From: Perkinsus olseni
Taxonomy: Eukaryota; Perkinsozoa; Perkinsida; Perkinsidae
Direction: 5' to 3'
Length of the DNA: 64,000 nucleotides
NCBI GenBank assembly: GCA_013115135.1
Contig: JABANP010000087.1
Span: 1 to 64,000 of the forward strand
The position numbers were made by a program, and so were the translations under genes. Positions 26,764-34,935 of the stretch are shown here, in pieces. The notes below the pieces were generated by a model. The model was given only the letters and a program-made list of their open reading frames with translations, searched no databases and had not been told where the DNA came from. Within the stretch, counting starts at the first letter, position 1; each line of letters begins with the position of its first letter.

Positions 26764-27679
26764 CAGAGACTCTACCAAGCATCCGGCTACTTCATGCCGC
26801 AGCTGCTGCATCCGTTGCTGGGGGTGGATCCTATATGTACCATCATACTGTCGTTATGACAGTGCCCCCTGAGTCTCGGGAGCGCCGATAATGGTATGTA
26901 CATGCTGTAGGCTCAATGCTTCTCGTATGAAATGGCGTGTTGTGTCAACGCAGTTTGACAATTTCTATACTATTAGCAAATCGTTGGTATGCGCCCCGCT
27001 CAAGGTCTCTTACTCAGAGAGCGCTGAAGTTTGTGGAAATGTCTACCACATATCTTTCGTCGCAATCACCTTGAGTAGGATGTTTACTCCCTCAATGTGT
27101 CCTCCCATCGATTGTGTAGGGAGTGTCACTGCCGCAGTGATGTTTCCGAGCTCTGTAGCTCGAAAAACTGGTCGATGCATCGTGCGAGAATTGAATTTGG
27201 ACCAACAGCTTGAAGGGAAGATATCCAAACCAGTAGGACGACGGTGTAGTGAATTATAGCAGCGGGCGAGGAACGCCGTGACACCTCCGCGATGCCCATT
27301 TGGCTTGTGCGACATCCCATTACCGACCAACATAACCGAAGCGAGAATCTGGTTCGGGCCCTATTCTGTGCTATACAGTTGACATAGCCGCGTTCCAGCT
27401 TTACATTTTATACCTCCTTCTTCGAGCTGTTAGCCTTCCCCAGCAGCGCCGTGCAACGGATTGTTGCGTGTTGCTTCGAGCGACTTGCTTTCTTGTTCTC
27501 CGATTGTTAGGCTAACAACGTTAGCATCCGAGCTCTGAAGAGACTCCGTAGCCTACGAAACCGTAGGCGCTAGATTGGCAGGACGATTTCCGTTGTAAGG
27601 TGCCATTTCCCTCCGCAAGTAGGGAGAATGTATCTCTAATCCTAGCTTCGGTTTTTCTCTCTCTGGCGAAACAATGTCT
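26764..27679 (+). other. intergenic, no supported gene
   Basis: This lies between the sortilin gene and the tRNA array. Short ORFs occur on both strands, without recognisable motifs or good splice partners. A small perfect inverted repeat (CCTACGAAACCGTAGG) sits near 27552. Confidence 0.35.
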
Positions 27680-27750
27680 AGCAGCTCCTTGCTTCGATCA
27701 AGGGACCCTTAGGATATGAGCCCAACACGCTATCCACTGCGCCAAGAGAG
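27680..27750 (-). pseudogene. tRNA-Met pseudogene (array unit 0)
   Basis: The D arm, anticodon loop CTCATAT (CAT) and T arm match the intact tRNA-Met at 28039-28110. The 5' acceptor strand has been replaced (TCCTCTC against a 3' AGCTGCT), so the acceptor stem cannot form. It is the left-most remnant of the tandem tRNA units. Confidence 0.7.
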
Positions 27751-27903
27751 GACGGGTCGTAGTTCGCAGGCCAAGGTCGCAATTCGCAGGACGCTCTCTG
27801 AGGTAGTTGGCAATTGCCTCCGCGAGCAAGTGATTCTCTTTCGTTGAAGGAGCTCGAAATCGTCAGAGTGGGCGTCGCTTCCGTTTTCCTCTTGCTGAGA
27901 AGG

Positions 27904-27985
27904 GTCAGTTTGGCCGAGTGGTCTAAGGCGCCAGACTCAAGTTCTGGTGGAGAGATCCTCGTGGGTTCGAATTCCACAGCTGACA
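27904..27985 (+). tRNA. tRNA-Leu (CAA), array unit 1
   Basis: The acceptor stem GTCAGTT/AGCTGAC pairs with one G-T. The anticodon stem CCAGA/TCTGG closes loop CTCAAGT (anticodon CAA). A long variable arm and a good T arm fit the class II Leu form. Confidence 0.92.
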
Positions 27986-28038
27986 AGTAATAGTCTGTAC
28001 TTATATTTCTGTTCTCCTTTTCTGGCGAAAGAATGACT

Positions 28039-28110
28039 AGCAGCTCCTTGTTTCGATCAAGGGACCTTTGGGTTATGAGCCCAACACGCTATCCACTGCG
28101 CCAAGCTGCT
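28039..28110 (-). tRNA. tRNA-Met (CAT), array unit 1
   Basis: The acceptor stem AGCAGCT/AGCTGCT and the anticodon stem TTGGG/CCCAA are perfect, with loop CTCATAA (CAT). The T-arm sequence GATCGAAA and the D arm GGCGCAGTGG are typical of elongator tRNA-Met. Confidence 0.93.
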
Positions 28111-28180
28111 TTGACAGGATAATTTGCTTTTGGCACCTGGAAGGAGGTTGCTGCTAATAGTTCAAGTGTATGCACGGCTA

Positions 28181-28246
28181 TGCACCGTCCGGGAATTGAA
28201 CCCGGACCATCTGCTTGGAAGGCAGATATCCTAACCATTAGACCAA
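28181..28246 (-). pseudogene. tRNA-Gly (TCC) broken by a transposon (array unit 1)
   Basis: The 3' part, T arm, anticodon arm (TCTGC, loop CTTCCAA, GCAGA; anticodon TCC) and most of the D arm are intact. After GACCAA (28241-28246) the sequence changes to the DNA transposon. The missing 5' acceptor bases (CGGTGC on the plus strand) reappear at 32753-32758, directly after a second copy of GACCAA. The intact paralogue at 40056-40127 shows the uninterrupted form. Confidence 0.88.
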
Positions 28247-28262
28247 GGGTGGGGGGAAAATC

Positions 28263-28414
28263 GAGAAAAGAGAGGGGGAAAAGAAGAAAAGGAGGAAAAG
28301 GGGGGAAAGGAGAAGGAAAAAAGAGGGGAAAAGGAGGAAGAAGAAAAAAAGGAAGAAAGGAGGGAAAGAGAAGAAAAGAGAGAAAGAGAGAGAAGAGAAG
28401 AAGAAAGAAAAAAG
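28263..28414 (+). repeat. 152-nt pure polypurine tract
   Basis: Only A and G occur on the plus strand for 152 nt. It lies just inside the left end of the transposon, downstream of the transposase stop. Such tracts can form triplex DNA; a structural role at the element end is inference. Confidence 0.9.
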
Positions 28415-28831
28415 CCCAGAAGAGACAATGCGCTGGGGTGTTTCAGTGACGTCAGCTCGGCGCGTCAACTTTCAGGAGACAGCGTGCGCAGTTGCGTTCA
28501 GAGTAGTGATTGATCTCGCGACCTCGGGTTACGCGCGAACTTGACAGCGGAATTTCCGCAACTATCCTACCCTTTCGAGCGCCTATAATCCGTACACAGT
28601 AACACGATTTATTACGGAGTACAAATATGGCACTACTGGCACAAACACAACCGAATCCCAGAATACATTCAACATTATCCATGCACAGCATTTTCAATCA
28701 GTGACAGCCACAGATTGCATCGGGTTTCATCTGCAATTACCTATGACGCAGAGCGATGGACAACCGCACGCGATTTGGACACGAGAGATACTACTCACCA
28801 GAGGCATTCAACTCCATTCATCTGCCGCCCG

Positions 28832-31800
28832 CTATGAATGGCGCTTCAAAGCTGGGCTGCAGAACCTGAAAGATTCTCTACGCGACTGGACCGGCACTGA
28901 AATCGAACTACTTTCAGATTCCTTCTTTGAGTATCGAGCCCGCTTCACCTCATTTCTGCGGCTCTTCTTCTCGGTGGCCCGCCTCTTCTTCAGAGTGATC
29001 AATTCTTGACGCCTGTCGTCAGTGAGATTTTCCGCCAACGGACAATAGTTCAATTGGTGGAAGTTCTCGTCGCAGAAGGTCTCATGAGGATGAAGGACAC
29101 CACTTTTCCCGATGATGCGGCTCTTGAACGGCAGTTGACATAAGCCGCAACGCCGCTTGCCAGTTGTCGAGTCTTCCACCTTGACGTGGCGAGCGGCATC
29201 TTCCGCCTTTTTCTTCATTTCGACGAGGCTCGGATCAACCGGGGGCCTTGGATCCATAGGACAGCGACCAAACTTACTGCCATCGCTTTCGTGATCGTTG
29301 AAGCTTCGGTCGACCGTCAACGGCTTCGAACAGAACTTGCAAATCCCCTTCACGGCTTTCACAGGGGGAATCGCAGGCTCCGGCCGCACACTAGAGGTTG
29401 ACGGGACAATATCCTTGGCCGCCTCAGATCTCTCTCTAAGCTCGCTGCAGAGGTCATCGCCAGTGACTGGCCTCGGCCCAGGTCCCAGAGGTAGACCTTC
29501 GGATCGAACCCGCGCTTGAGGCACCTCATCAAACTGTGGAGCGGCTCCAGGTGTCAGGCTTGCATCCAGCTCCGCTATTGCTTCTGCCCCGCGCACAGTA
29601 GGGGGTACGAATGTGGCTCTACACGAGTTGAGTTGCTTCAGGAAGGTCTTTATACAATCCAGAGACACAGGGTGATAGGGTAGAGGCTTTCTCCCCGTGA
29701 GCAGGGCGTCGTCGACCTCATCGAGAGTTTTGCGCAGATAGGTTCGATAGACGAACGTTGCACACCCACTACCACTCGGAGCTTCGCTGATTATGGCTCT
29801 TACGGTCCCTCGAACAAACTCCGACCATTTGCCCAATTTCACCGTGTGAGTGGTAGTATGCAAGCCTTTCAAGCGACAAAACTTGCGCTTGGGCTTACCT
29901 GCCTCCATCGCTGACCGGAAGGCAGCCTCCGTTCCCTCTACAGAGGGTAAATCCTCAGGGTCAGTCATTTCTACGTCTTCAAAATCGACTCCTTCCCCAC
30001 CCGCGCTGCCTGCTGCTGCATCGAAGACGAGCTCCTCAGTTTCATCACGAGGCTCCTCGTCCCCGGACTCGTAGCCGTCAGCAATCTCACCCCTTTCCTC
30101 CAGCCACTCTTGGACGATCTCCTCGTAGCGTTGGGAGTTCAGCATAGTCAAGTACTCGTGTCCGAATGTTACACCCATCGGATTGAGTGTGATGTCCATC
30201 CCGTCGCACTGACTCAACTGTAACTGGGTAGCCTGATACTCGCTGGCGGATAGGGGGATGGGGATTTTGCTCAGTTGGCTGTCCGGATCAAGACGACTAA
30301 AGAGCCGGCGGTTCGCGAACACTGCCCTCCATAGTATCTTAGAGTCGTAGACCGGACCCCCAGCTCGACTCACATGACTGAGGTCGCGACGTAGGCAAGC
30401 ATGCCGCGACTCATTGCGCGACGTGCCTCGGGTATGGCAGAGATTGCCGTGGGAGTCGGCCATGACCGGAGCGATGATCGTGCTATCAGAAAAACACGAG
30501 TTTCGAATATGCTTTTGGAGAGACTGATACTGGCCCCAGAAGTTCGATGAGGCCCTGAATAGCGGAGCACCAACAGTTCCCATGAACGGTGCACCACTGG
30601 ACGGATCTGCTTGGGACGCATCCGCCGCCGAGCGTCCCTCCTCGTCGAGCTCCCAGAAACATTTCACGACGGCGGCTACCCGCCGGGAGAGCTCCTCAGC
30701 TCCTGGAACCCGCCGCCTTACGTTCTGGCGGATTTCCGTCTTGGACGGAGCGCCTACAAGGCCAGCCGCCGCTCGCTTGGCCCTCAACTGAGCCATGTCC
30801 TCGACAGAATCTTGGTAAAAAGCTCTGCTCAACTGGACTGCGAACATGGTGTGGCGAACATGATTCGGGTCCGTCGCTCTCAAAAGGCGAAAGATGCCAT
30901 GCAGAGGATCTACTTTGAGCTCCAGCGACGTGACCTGGAGAGCCTCAATGAGCTGTCCGTGAGCGCGTGAAGACTCCTCATTACAGCACAGGTAGTCGGT
31001 GAAGATCACCAAGTGGTCCGGTACACGCCCTCGGAGCTCACGTAATGCGGGTAGAAGACCAGCCAGAGAGACGTCCGGAACTGCCACGGTGTTCAGGATG
31101 ACTCCAGCATCGCCGATCACTACGGCTACGTATCCTTGTTTATTCGAGGTCAGACGCTTCGCCGTAGATCTCGTAAAATCCAACGAGATCGACTGAACCA
31201 CGGTATACGAAGCCAGCTCTCGGCAAAGGACTGATCTATGCCTTGAGAGGTCGCGTATAACAGCAGTACGGAGCATGGAGTGACTGACGTGAACTGACGG
31301 CGAGGAGACTGCCTCGGTAGGAGTCATGTCCCAAATAGATCGTGCCTCCTTTGACAGTTGGTGGAGGAGGGATCCTGGCCGGCACTTGTCCCTTACGACA
31401 CAGAAGAGCGCCCGCCGTCTCTGCAAGGCCTCCTGCTCTTCCCCTGCCAGGTTTTCAAGTTCTCGACCGATATGCGATCCGTTGCGCAGCCTCCTTATCA
31501 CTGTCATACTGACCGCAATCTGTTTGCCCACGATCATACAACTCTCCAGAGACTCCCTCACTGACGATGGCAGGCTATCGATGAAACGATAATCTAGGGC
31601 CGAGAAGCAGCTTTTGCACTCCGGGTTGCGACACGACCTCCTGGTCGACACCAAACGGGCGGGCCACCCATTCAATCCTACCACATGCTTCACAGGAAGT
31701 AATTCCTTGACCGAACTTATTGCAATGCTCTTACAGGAAGGGCAGGACCCCCCGAAGGGGTGCCGCACGTATAGAGATGAGCCTCGAAGCCGAGGCAGGA

Positions 31801-32185
31801 CGTTCTCTGTTGGGCAGGTCGTGATGCTCTCCAGAGGCGGTAGGCAGTACTGGTACAGCCCTGGAACGCTGTTGTCCCCTTCTCGGAGCTCTTTTCCAAG
31901 AAGGCGTTCCAAATCGGAAAGGGTCTTCGGAGTGCATCGAAAGTCGCGATATGAAGAACTAGGCGCCTCATTCTCCGGATTCGTCCTCCCTCCGCTACTA
32001 GAACTCGCCTCACAAGCCGTTCCACTGGGTGCAGTAGTAGGTTGCTGCGACGCAGTGGCCGATTTGGCCGCAGAACTGGGTGGGTTGGTAGGGGCCTCAG
32101 CAGCCTTATTTCCGAACCATTTCAGTCCTTTCTGACGAGATTCCTTCTCGCGTGGGCGGATTATTTCATCTCTGATCTTTTTCAC
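28832..32185 (-). CDS. transposase, DDE/KDZ-like, single exon, 1117 aa
   Basis: An intact intron-less reading frame. The N-terminal part is Ser/Pro-rich. It is followed by a cysteine zinc-binding region (CPSCKS ... CRNPECKSCFSALDYRF ... LPSSVRE) like that preceding KDZ/DUF6729-type transposase cores. Candidate catalytic positions are D in SLDFTRS (about residue 335), D in FTDYLCC with KVDPLHG (about 397-430) and E in RGTSRNESRHACLRR (about 588). Then come a D/E-rich stretch and, near the C-terminus, two further C-x-x-C pairs (CKFCSKPL, CGLCQLPF). It would cut and paste its own element. Superfamily assignment is by motif resemblance, not by search; a decayed fragment of the same gene lies at 40965-41220. 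Confidence 0.75.
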   Translation of the reverse strand: MKKIRDEIIRPREKESRQKGLKWFGNKAAEAPTNPPSSAAKSATASQQPTTAPSGTACEASSSSGGRTNPENEAPSSSYRDFRCTPKTLSDLERLLGKELREGDNSVPGLYQYCLPPLESITTCPTENVLPRLRGSSLYVRHPFGGSCPSCKSIAISSVKELLPVKHVVGLNGWPARLVSTRRSCRNPECKSCFSALDYRFIDSLPSSVRESLESCMIVGKQIAVSMTVIRRLRNGSHIGRELENLAGEEQEALQRRRALFCVVRDKCRPGSLLHQLSKEARSIWDMTPTEAVSSPSVHVSHSMLRTAVIRDLSRHRSVLCRELASYTVVQSISLDFTRSTAKRLTSNKQGYVAVVIGDAGVILNTVAVPDVSLAGLLPALRELRGRVPDHLVIFTDYLCCNEESSRAHGQLIEALQVTSLELKVDPLHGIFRLLRATDPNHVRHTMFAVQLSRAFYQDSVEDMAQLRAKRAAAGLVGAPSKTEIRQNVRRRVPGAEELSRRVAAVVKCFWELDEEGRSAADASQADPSSGAPFMGTVGAPLFRASSNFWGQYQSLQKHIRNSCFSDSTIIAPVMADSHGNLCHTRGTSRNESRHACLRRDLSHVSRAGGPVYDSKILWRAVFANRRLFSRLDPDSQLSKIPIPLSASEYQATQLQLSQCDGMDITLNPMGVTFGHEYLTMLNSQRYEEIVQEWLEERGEIADGYESGDEEPRDETEELVFDAAAGSAGGEGVDFEDVEMTDPEDLPSVEGTEAAFRSAMEAGKPKRKFCRLKGLHTTTHTVKLGKWSEFVRGTVRAIISEAPSGSGCATFVYRTYLRKTLDEVDDALLTGRKPLPYHPVSLDCIKTFLKQLNSCRATFVPPTVRGAEAIAELDASLTPGAAPQFDEVPQARVRSEGLPLGPGPRPVTGDDLCSELRERSEAAKDIVPSTSSVRPEPAIPPVKAVKGICKFCSKPLTVDRSFNDHESDGSKFGRCPMDPRPPVDPSLVEMKKKAEDAARHVKVEDSTTGKRRCGLCQLPFKSRIIGKSGVLHPHETFCDENFHQLNYCPLAENLTDDRRQELITLKKRRATEKKSRRNEVKRARYSKKESESSSISVPVQSRRESFRFCSPALKRHS

Positions 32186-32635
32186 AGCTTCGGGTAAACG
32201 ACCTAGCGGAGGTAATCGATCCCGCGACTCCCAAACACCCCTGTATCACCTGATCTTCCACTGCCTGAGTACGGATCGGCGCCGTTTCTCCACTTCTCGA
32301 TCAGATCACTGTACTTCTCTAGAGCTTGCTTTTCAGTCAGCTTTCGGTTGGGCATAAGAGGGACGAGACGAATAAAGGGAGACTTCACATGGAGAAATAA
32401 AATTACTTCACCCCAGTAGCAGACCGTTCGGTGGTTCGGTGACCGAACCGCCATGGAAATGCGCTACAGAGCAAGTGGGCGCGCGCGAAAGCGTCGCCCC
32501 CCCCGTAGTCACCCCCCTTAATTGCGCGGCCCCGCACCATTATGGTGCGTGACCAAACAAAAAGAGGAGCATTACTTTGAATGGCGGTAGCGTAACAAGC
32601 TTCCAAGTGGCGCAGCAGAGAGGTATGAGGGAGAT

Positions 32636-32690
32636 TAAAAAAGCACCGCCTCCGCGGCGGCGAAGCCGCCGCGGAGGCGGTGCTTTTTTA
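32636..32690. repeat. perfect 26-bp hairpin at the right end of the transposon
   Basis: The arms TAAAAAAGCACCGCCTCCGC... and its exact complement are separated by the loop GAA. It lies about 56 bp from the right end and upstream of the transposase ORF. It could be a transposase binding structure or a terminator-like fold. Confidence 0.85.
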
Positions 32691-32752
32691 CTTATTATTC
32701 TTGGCCACCCCCCATTTCGGCACGCCGTGGATAAGCCAAACCATCTGACCAA

Positions 32753-32758
32753 CGGTGC
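32753..32758 (-). pseudogene. displaced 5' acceptor bases of tRNA-Gly
   Basis: CGGTGC follows the right copy of the GACCAA target duplication and completes the acceptor stem of the tRNA-Gly at 28181-28246. The following spacer (CCCAATTAAG...) matches the spacer after the intact tRNA-Gly in unit 2. Confidence 0.8.
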
Positions 32759-32824
32759 CCAATTAAGTCACGGTAGACTAGAAGTCTCGCGACTCACACA
32801 CCTTCAGAGACTCACCAGAAATTT

Positions 32825-32897
32825 ACTGGAACCGAGAGTCGAACTCGGGACCTACTGCGTGTTAGGCAGTCGTCATAACCAACTAGACCATTCCAGC
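32825..32897 (-). tRNA. tRNA-Val (AAC), array unit 1
   Basis: The acceptor GCTGGAA/TTCCAGT pairs fully with one G-T. The anticodon stem ACTGC/GCAGT closes loop CTAACAC (anticodon AAC), and the T arm is CCGAG/CTCGG. It looks functional. Confidence 0.92.
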
Positions 32898-33170
32898 TCC
32901 AGGAGGGGAATCATCTCTGTCCCGAAATCGCGCTGCTAGTGTTCTTCCGCACGCAATGTGCTCTAGCTTAGCACCGGATGTGTCACCCCAAGCGACACGC
33001 CTGTTTTTTTCCGATCGTTACGGTCCACGCTTTGAAGAGAAAGTTTTGTAGGACCTCAATTCGCAAGACGCTTTCTGAGTAAGTTGGCAATTGCCTCCGC
33101 GAGCACTTGATTCTCCTTCGTTGGAGGAGCTCGAGATCTTCAGGGTCGGCGTCGCGTCCGTTTTTCACTT

Positions 33171-33499
33171 TGATGAGACCGAAGACTGTCTCATAGATGA
33201 CCCGCTTCCCTCTCGTGTTGGGATGCGCATCTCTGTCGCTACTGGTGTCTCAGCTGGTGTTCGACGTCCCCGCCGTTACTGGTCGTCAGGTAGGGTCTGT
33301 GGCGTGCGCAGGTCTGGCGCCCTGGATATCCTATGGGACGGCGCCGAAACGGCTGGCTGTGAAACTGTCCGAGTTGATGATGCCGAATTTAAAGTGTTGC
33401 GATGAGTTGCATGCTCAGTATTATTCCGTATATAATCCGTAGCCATCTTGGCTCAAGACCTTAGTTGGGTTTTTGCGTTTCCCCAATTAGGATCTAACA
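33171..33499 (+). repeat. 5' LTR
   Basis: This starts TGATGAGACCG and ends ATCTAACA. It differs from the 3' LTR at 33219, 33237, 33273 and 33343 only. Its first 235 nt contain the duplicated coding end of pol. TATATAAT (33429-33436) directly precedes the spliced-leader sequence, so U3/R is probably near 33436. Confidence 0.93.
33436..33457 (+). promoter_or_regulatory. spliced-leader sequence inside the 5' LTR
   Basis: These 22 nt (TCCGTAGCCATCTTGG followed by CTCAAG) match the dinoflagellate/Perkinsus leader consensus DCCGTAGCCATYTTGGCTCAAG in full. The next bases are AC, not GT, so this is an SL-tagged exon rather than an SL RNA gene. It is followed by a 41-nt leader and the gag ATG. Confidence 0.88.
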
Positions 33500-34935
33500 T
33501 GGCGACACCTTCCGACGAACTCCAAGCGGCAAGAAGCCAAATCCGTCAATCCAAGCGTGCACTCCGTGACACTCGTGAGAAGTTGAAGAACATCCTCGAC
33601 GACGAGACCGACGACACCAAGAAGATTATCAATGACCTTCAGGTTAAAGAAGTCAACCTGACCAAGTGCATCGAGGAACTCGAGTCCCGCATCGCTGAAC
33701 TCGAGCTGTCCATCGACAACGAGCGTTCACAGATCGCTCGACAAGAAGGCCGGTCGAGAGTTGCGCTTCCGACAACGCCAACAGCTGAGAAGCAGAACAA
33801 GCATGCCATTTCATTATTCATGTCCGCCAGCGAGCATGAGCAAGACGACAAACGTGACGACGACATCGACAACCACGAGACTCCCTCGAAGATACTCTCG
33901 TCCGCCTCCTCCGACCAGCTTACCGCGGCTGACCTTGGCGCTCTCTCGGTACCGTCGCTTCAGACTCCGTCATGCATTGGTGCCCATCTATGCTTGCTGG
34001 AACAGCTCTTCCAGGAGGCCGGTGCTGGTACGATCAGCTCTGGTGTGTTCATACCTCATGGACATCTGCGCATCACTGTGTACAACAAGCTGCTCGAGAG
34101 CGTCCAGTCCTGCGAGTTGGTATCGAGTGTAATTCACGACATCGCCCAGAACAGCGAGTACAAATGGTCCGTGATCAAGGCTGAACTACAACAGGAGTTT
34201 GCCCGTCGAGACCTTCTCAAAGCCGAGTACAACGCGGTCATGAGGTCTCTCTCCTTCTCCGGCCTTGGCACTGTGGAAACCTTCTTACGGAAGGCCCTGG
34301 CTGCCTTTCGTATGTACCGTACTGTGTACGGCTCCGACCGGGCTGAACTGCGGTCCATGACTAGATCCGTGGTCATGAAACTGCCAGAGAAGCTCCGGAT
34401 ATGTGTGGTCCAGAGTCTGCAGAGTGAAAAGGTTGGTAGTGGTGACTGGGAACTTGCCTTGCCGTTTGATGATACCAGTGGCCGTCCGTCTGTGATATCT
34501 GTCATCAGATCTAACTGTCGTACCTTCCGAGATGCTGGTGTCTCTCTCGACAGTCATCACGGTTCCAACAACAACAGCAACCGTAACCACAGCAACGGCA
34601 AAGGCTACCACAACTCTACCGACCGAGTAGCTCAAGTATCTGACGGTAAAGGTGGTCGTGGCGAGTCCCTCTCCAAGTGGGCTGGCCGCTTCGCGGCTGT
34701 GTTTGTCGTTACTGGCCCTGGAGTCGCAGGCTCCCCCGAGAATCACGTCCACTACGACGATGCTCGACACTACCCCCGGAAAGATGGTAACGGCGTCATC
34801 TGGTTTCTGGCCTATAAGGATGAGGAGAATGGTTCCAAGATCATCGGTGACCTCTCCAGTGACCAGTTCGAGACCAGAAGGTTCGAGTTCCGTACCAGAC
34901 GCCTCACATCTACCCCGGCCCCGTCAAAAAACTAA
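33499..34935 (+). CDS. gag-like protein, 478 aa
   Basis: The ATG is at 33499-33501, its A being the last base of the LTR and TG the first bases of the internal region. Residues about 5-85 are a charged heptad-rich coiled coil; the middle resembles a retroelement capsid region. The tail is His/Asn/Ser-rich without a CCHC knuckle. The frame ends TCA AAA AAC TAA, so the stop sits directly after a slippery heptamer. Expected to form the virus-like particle core. Confidence 0.82.
   Translation: MATPSDELQAARSQIRQSKRALRDTREKLKNILDDETDDTKKIINDLQVKEVNLTKCIEELESRIAELELSIDNERSQIARQEGRSRVALPTTPTAEKQNKHAISLFMSASEHEQDDKRDDDIDNHETPSKILSSASSDQLTAADLGALSVPSLQTPSCIGAHLCLLEQLFQEAGAGTISSGVFIPHGHLRITVYNKLLESVQSCELVSSVIHDIAQNSEYKWSVIKAELQQEFARRDLLKAEYNAVMRSLSFSGLGTVETFLRKALAAFRMYRTVYGSDRAELRSMTRSVVMKLPEKLRICVVQSLQSEKVGSGDWELALPFDDTSGRPSVISVIRSNCRTFRDAGVSLDSHHGSNNNSNRNHSNGKGYHNSTDRVAQVSDGKGGRGESLSKWAGRFAAVFVVTGPGVAGSPENHVHYDDARHYPRKDGNGVIWFLAYKDEENGSKIIGDLSSDQFETRRFEFRTRRLTSTPAPSKN
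33500..33517 (+). other. putative primer-binding site
   Basis: TGGCGACACCTTCC follows the 5' LTR directly and begins with TGG, as expected for pairing to a tRNA 3' CCA. None of the tRNAs in this window ends with the complement, so the primer tRNA is unknown. It overlaps the first codons of gag. Confidence 0.45.
34926..34932 (+). promoter_or_regulatory. -1 ribosomal frameshift site A AAA AAC
   Basis: In the gag frame the codons are TCA AAA AAC TAA. A AAA AAC is the X XXY YYZ heptamer. A -1 slip there reads AAA AAA CTA AGT AGG and enters the pol frame, which is open from this point. A downstream pseudoknot was not tested. Confidence 0.8.

Larger units (their letters stand above)
28247..32746 (-). 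mobile_element. DDE-type DNA transposon inserted in tRNA-Gly (about 4.5 kb)
   Basis: The ends are set by comparison with the unbroken tRNA-Gly copy: 6-bp target duplication GACCAA at 28241-28246 and 32747-32752, and 4500 bp between. Inside are one long transposase ORF, a 152-nt pure-purine tract at the left end and a 55-nt perfect hairpin near the right end. I see no convincing terminal inverted repeats: left end GGGTGGGGGGAAAA, right end (complement) AGATGGTTTGGC. The ORF is uninterrupted, so the element may be autonomous or recently active. Confidence 0.82.

Noticed and set aside
28180..28468. Lys/Arg/Gly- or Ser/Phe-only ORFs
   Set aside because: They are translations of the polypurine tract in the transposon end.
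28247..32746. Reading the 4.5-kb element as a Helitron because of its end hairpin
   Set aside because: It has a DDE-like transposase ORF and a 6-bp target duplication; Helitrons make none.
33091..33405. 104-codon ORF covering the 5' LTR start
   Set aside because: It is the duplicated pol C-terminal frame in the LTR joined by chance to upstream spacer.
33436..33500. SL RNA gene within the LTR
   Set aside because: A true SL RNA gene needs a GT donor directly after the leader; here AC follows, and no Sm-site-like intron half is seen.
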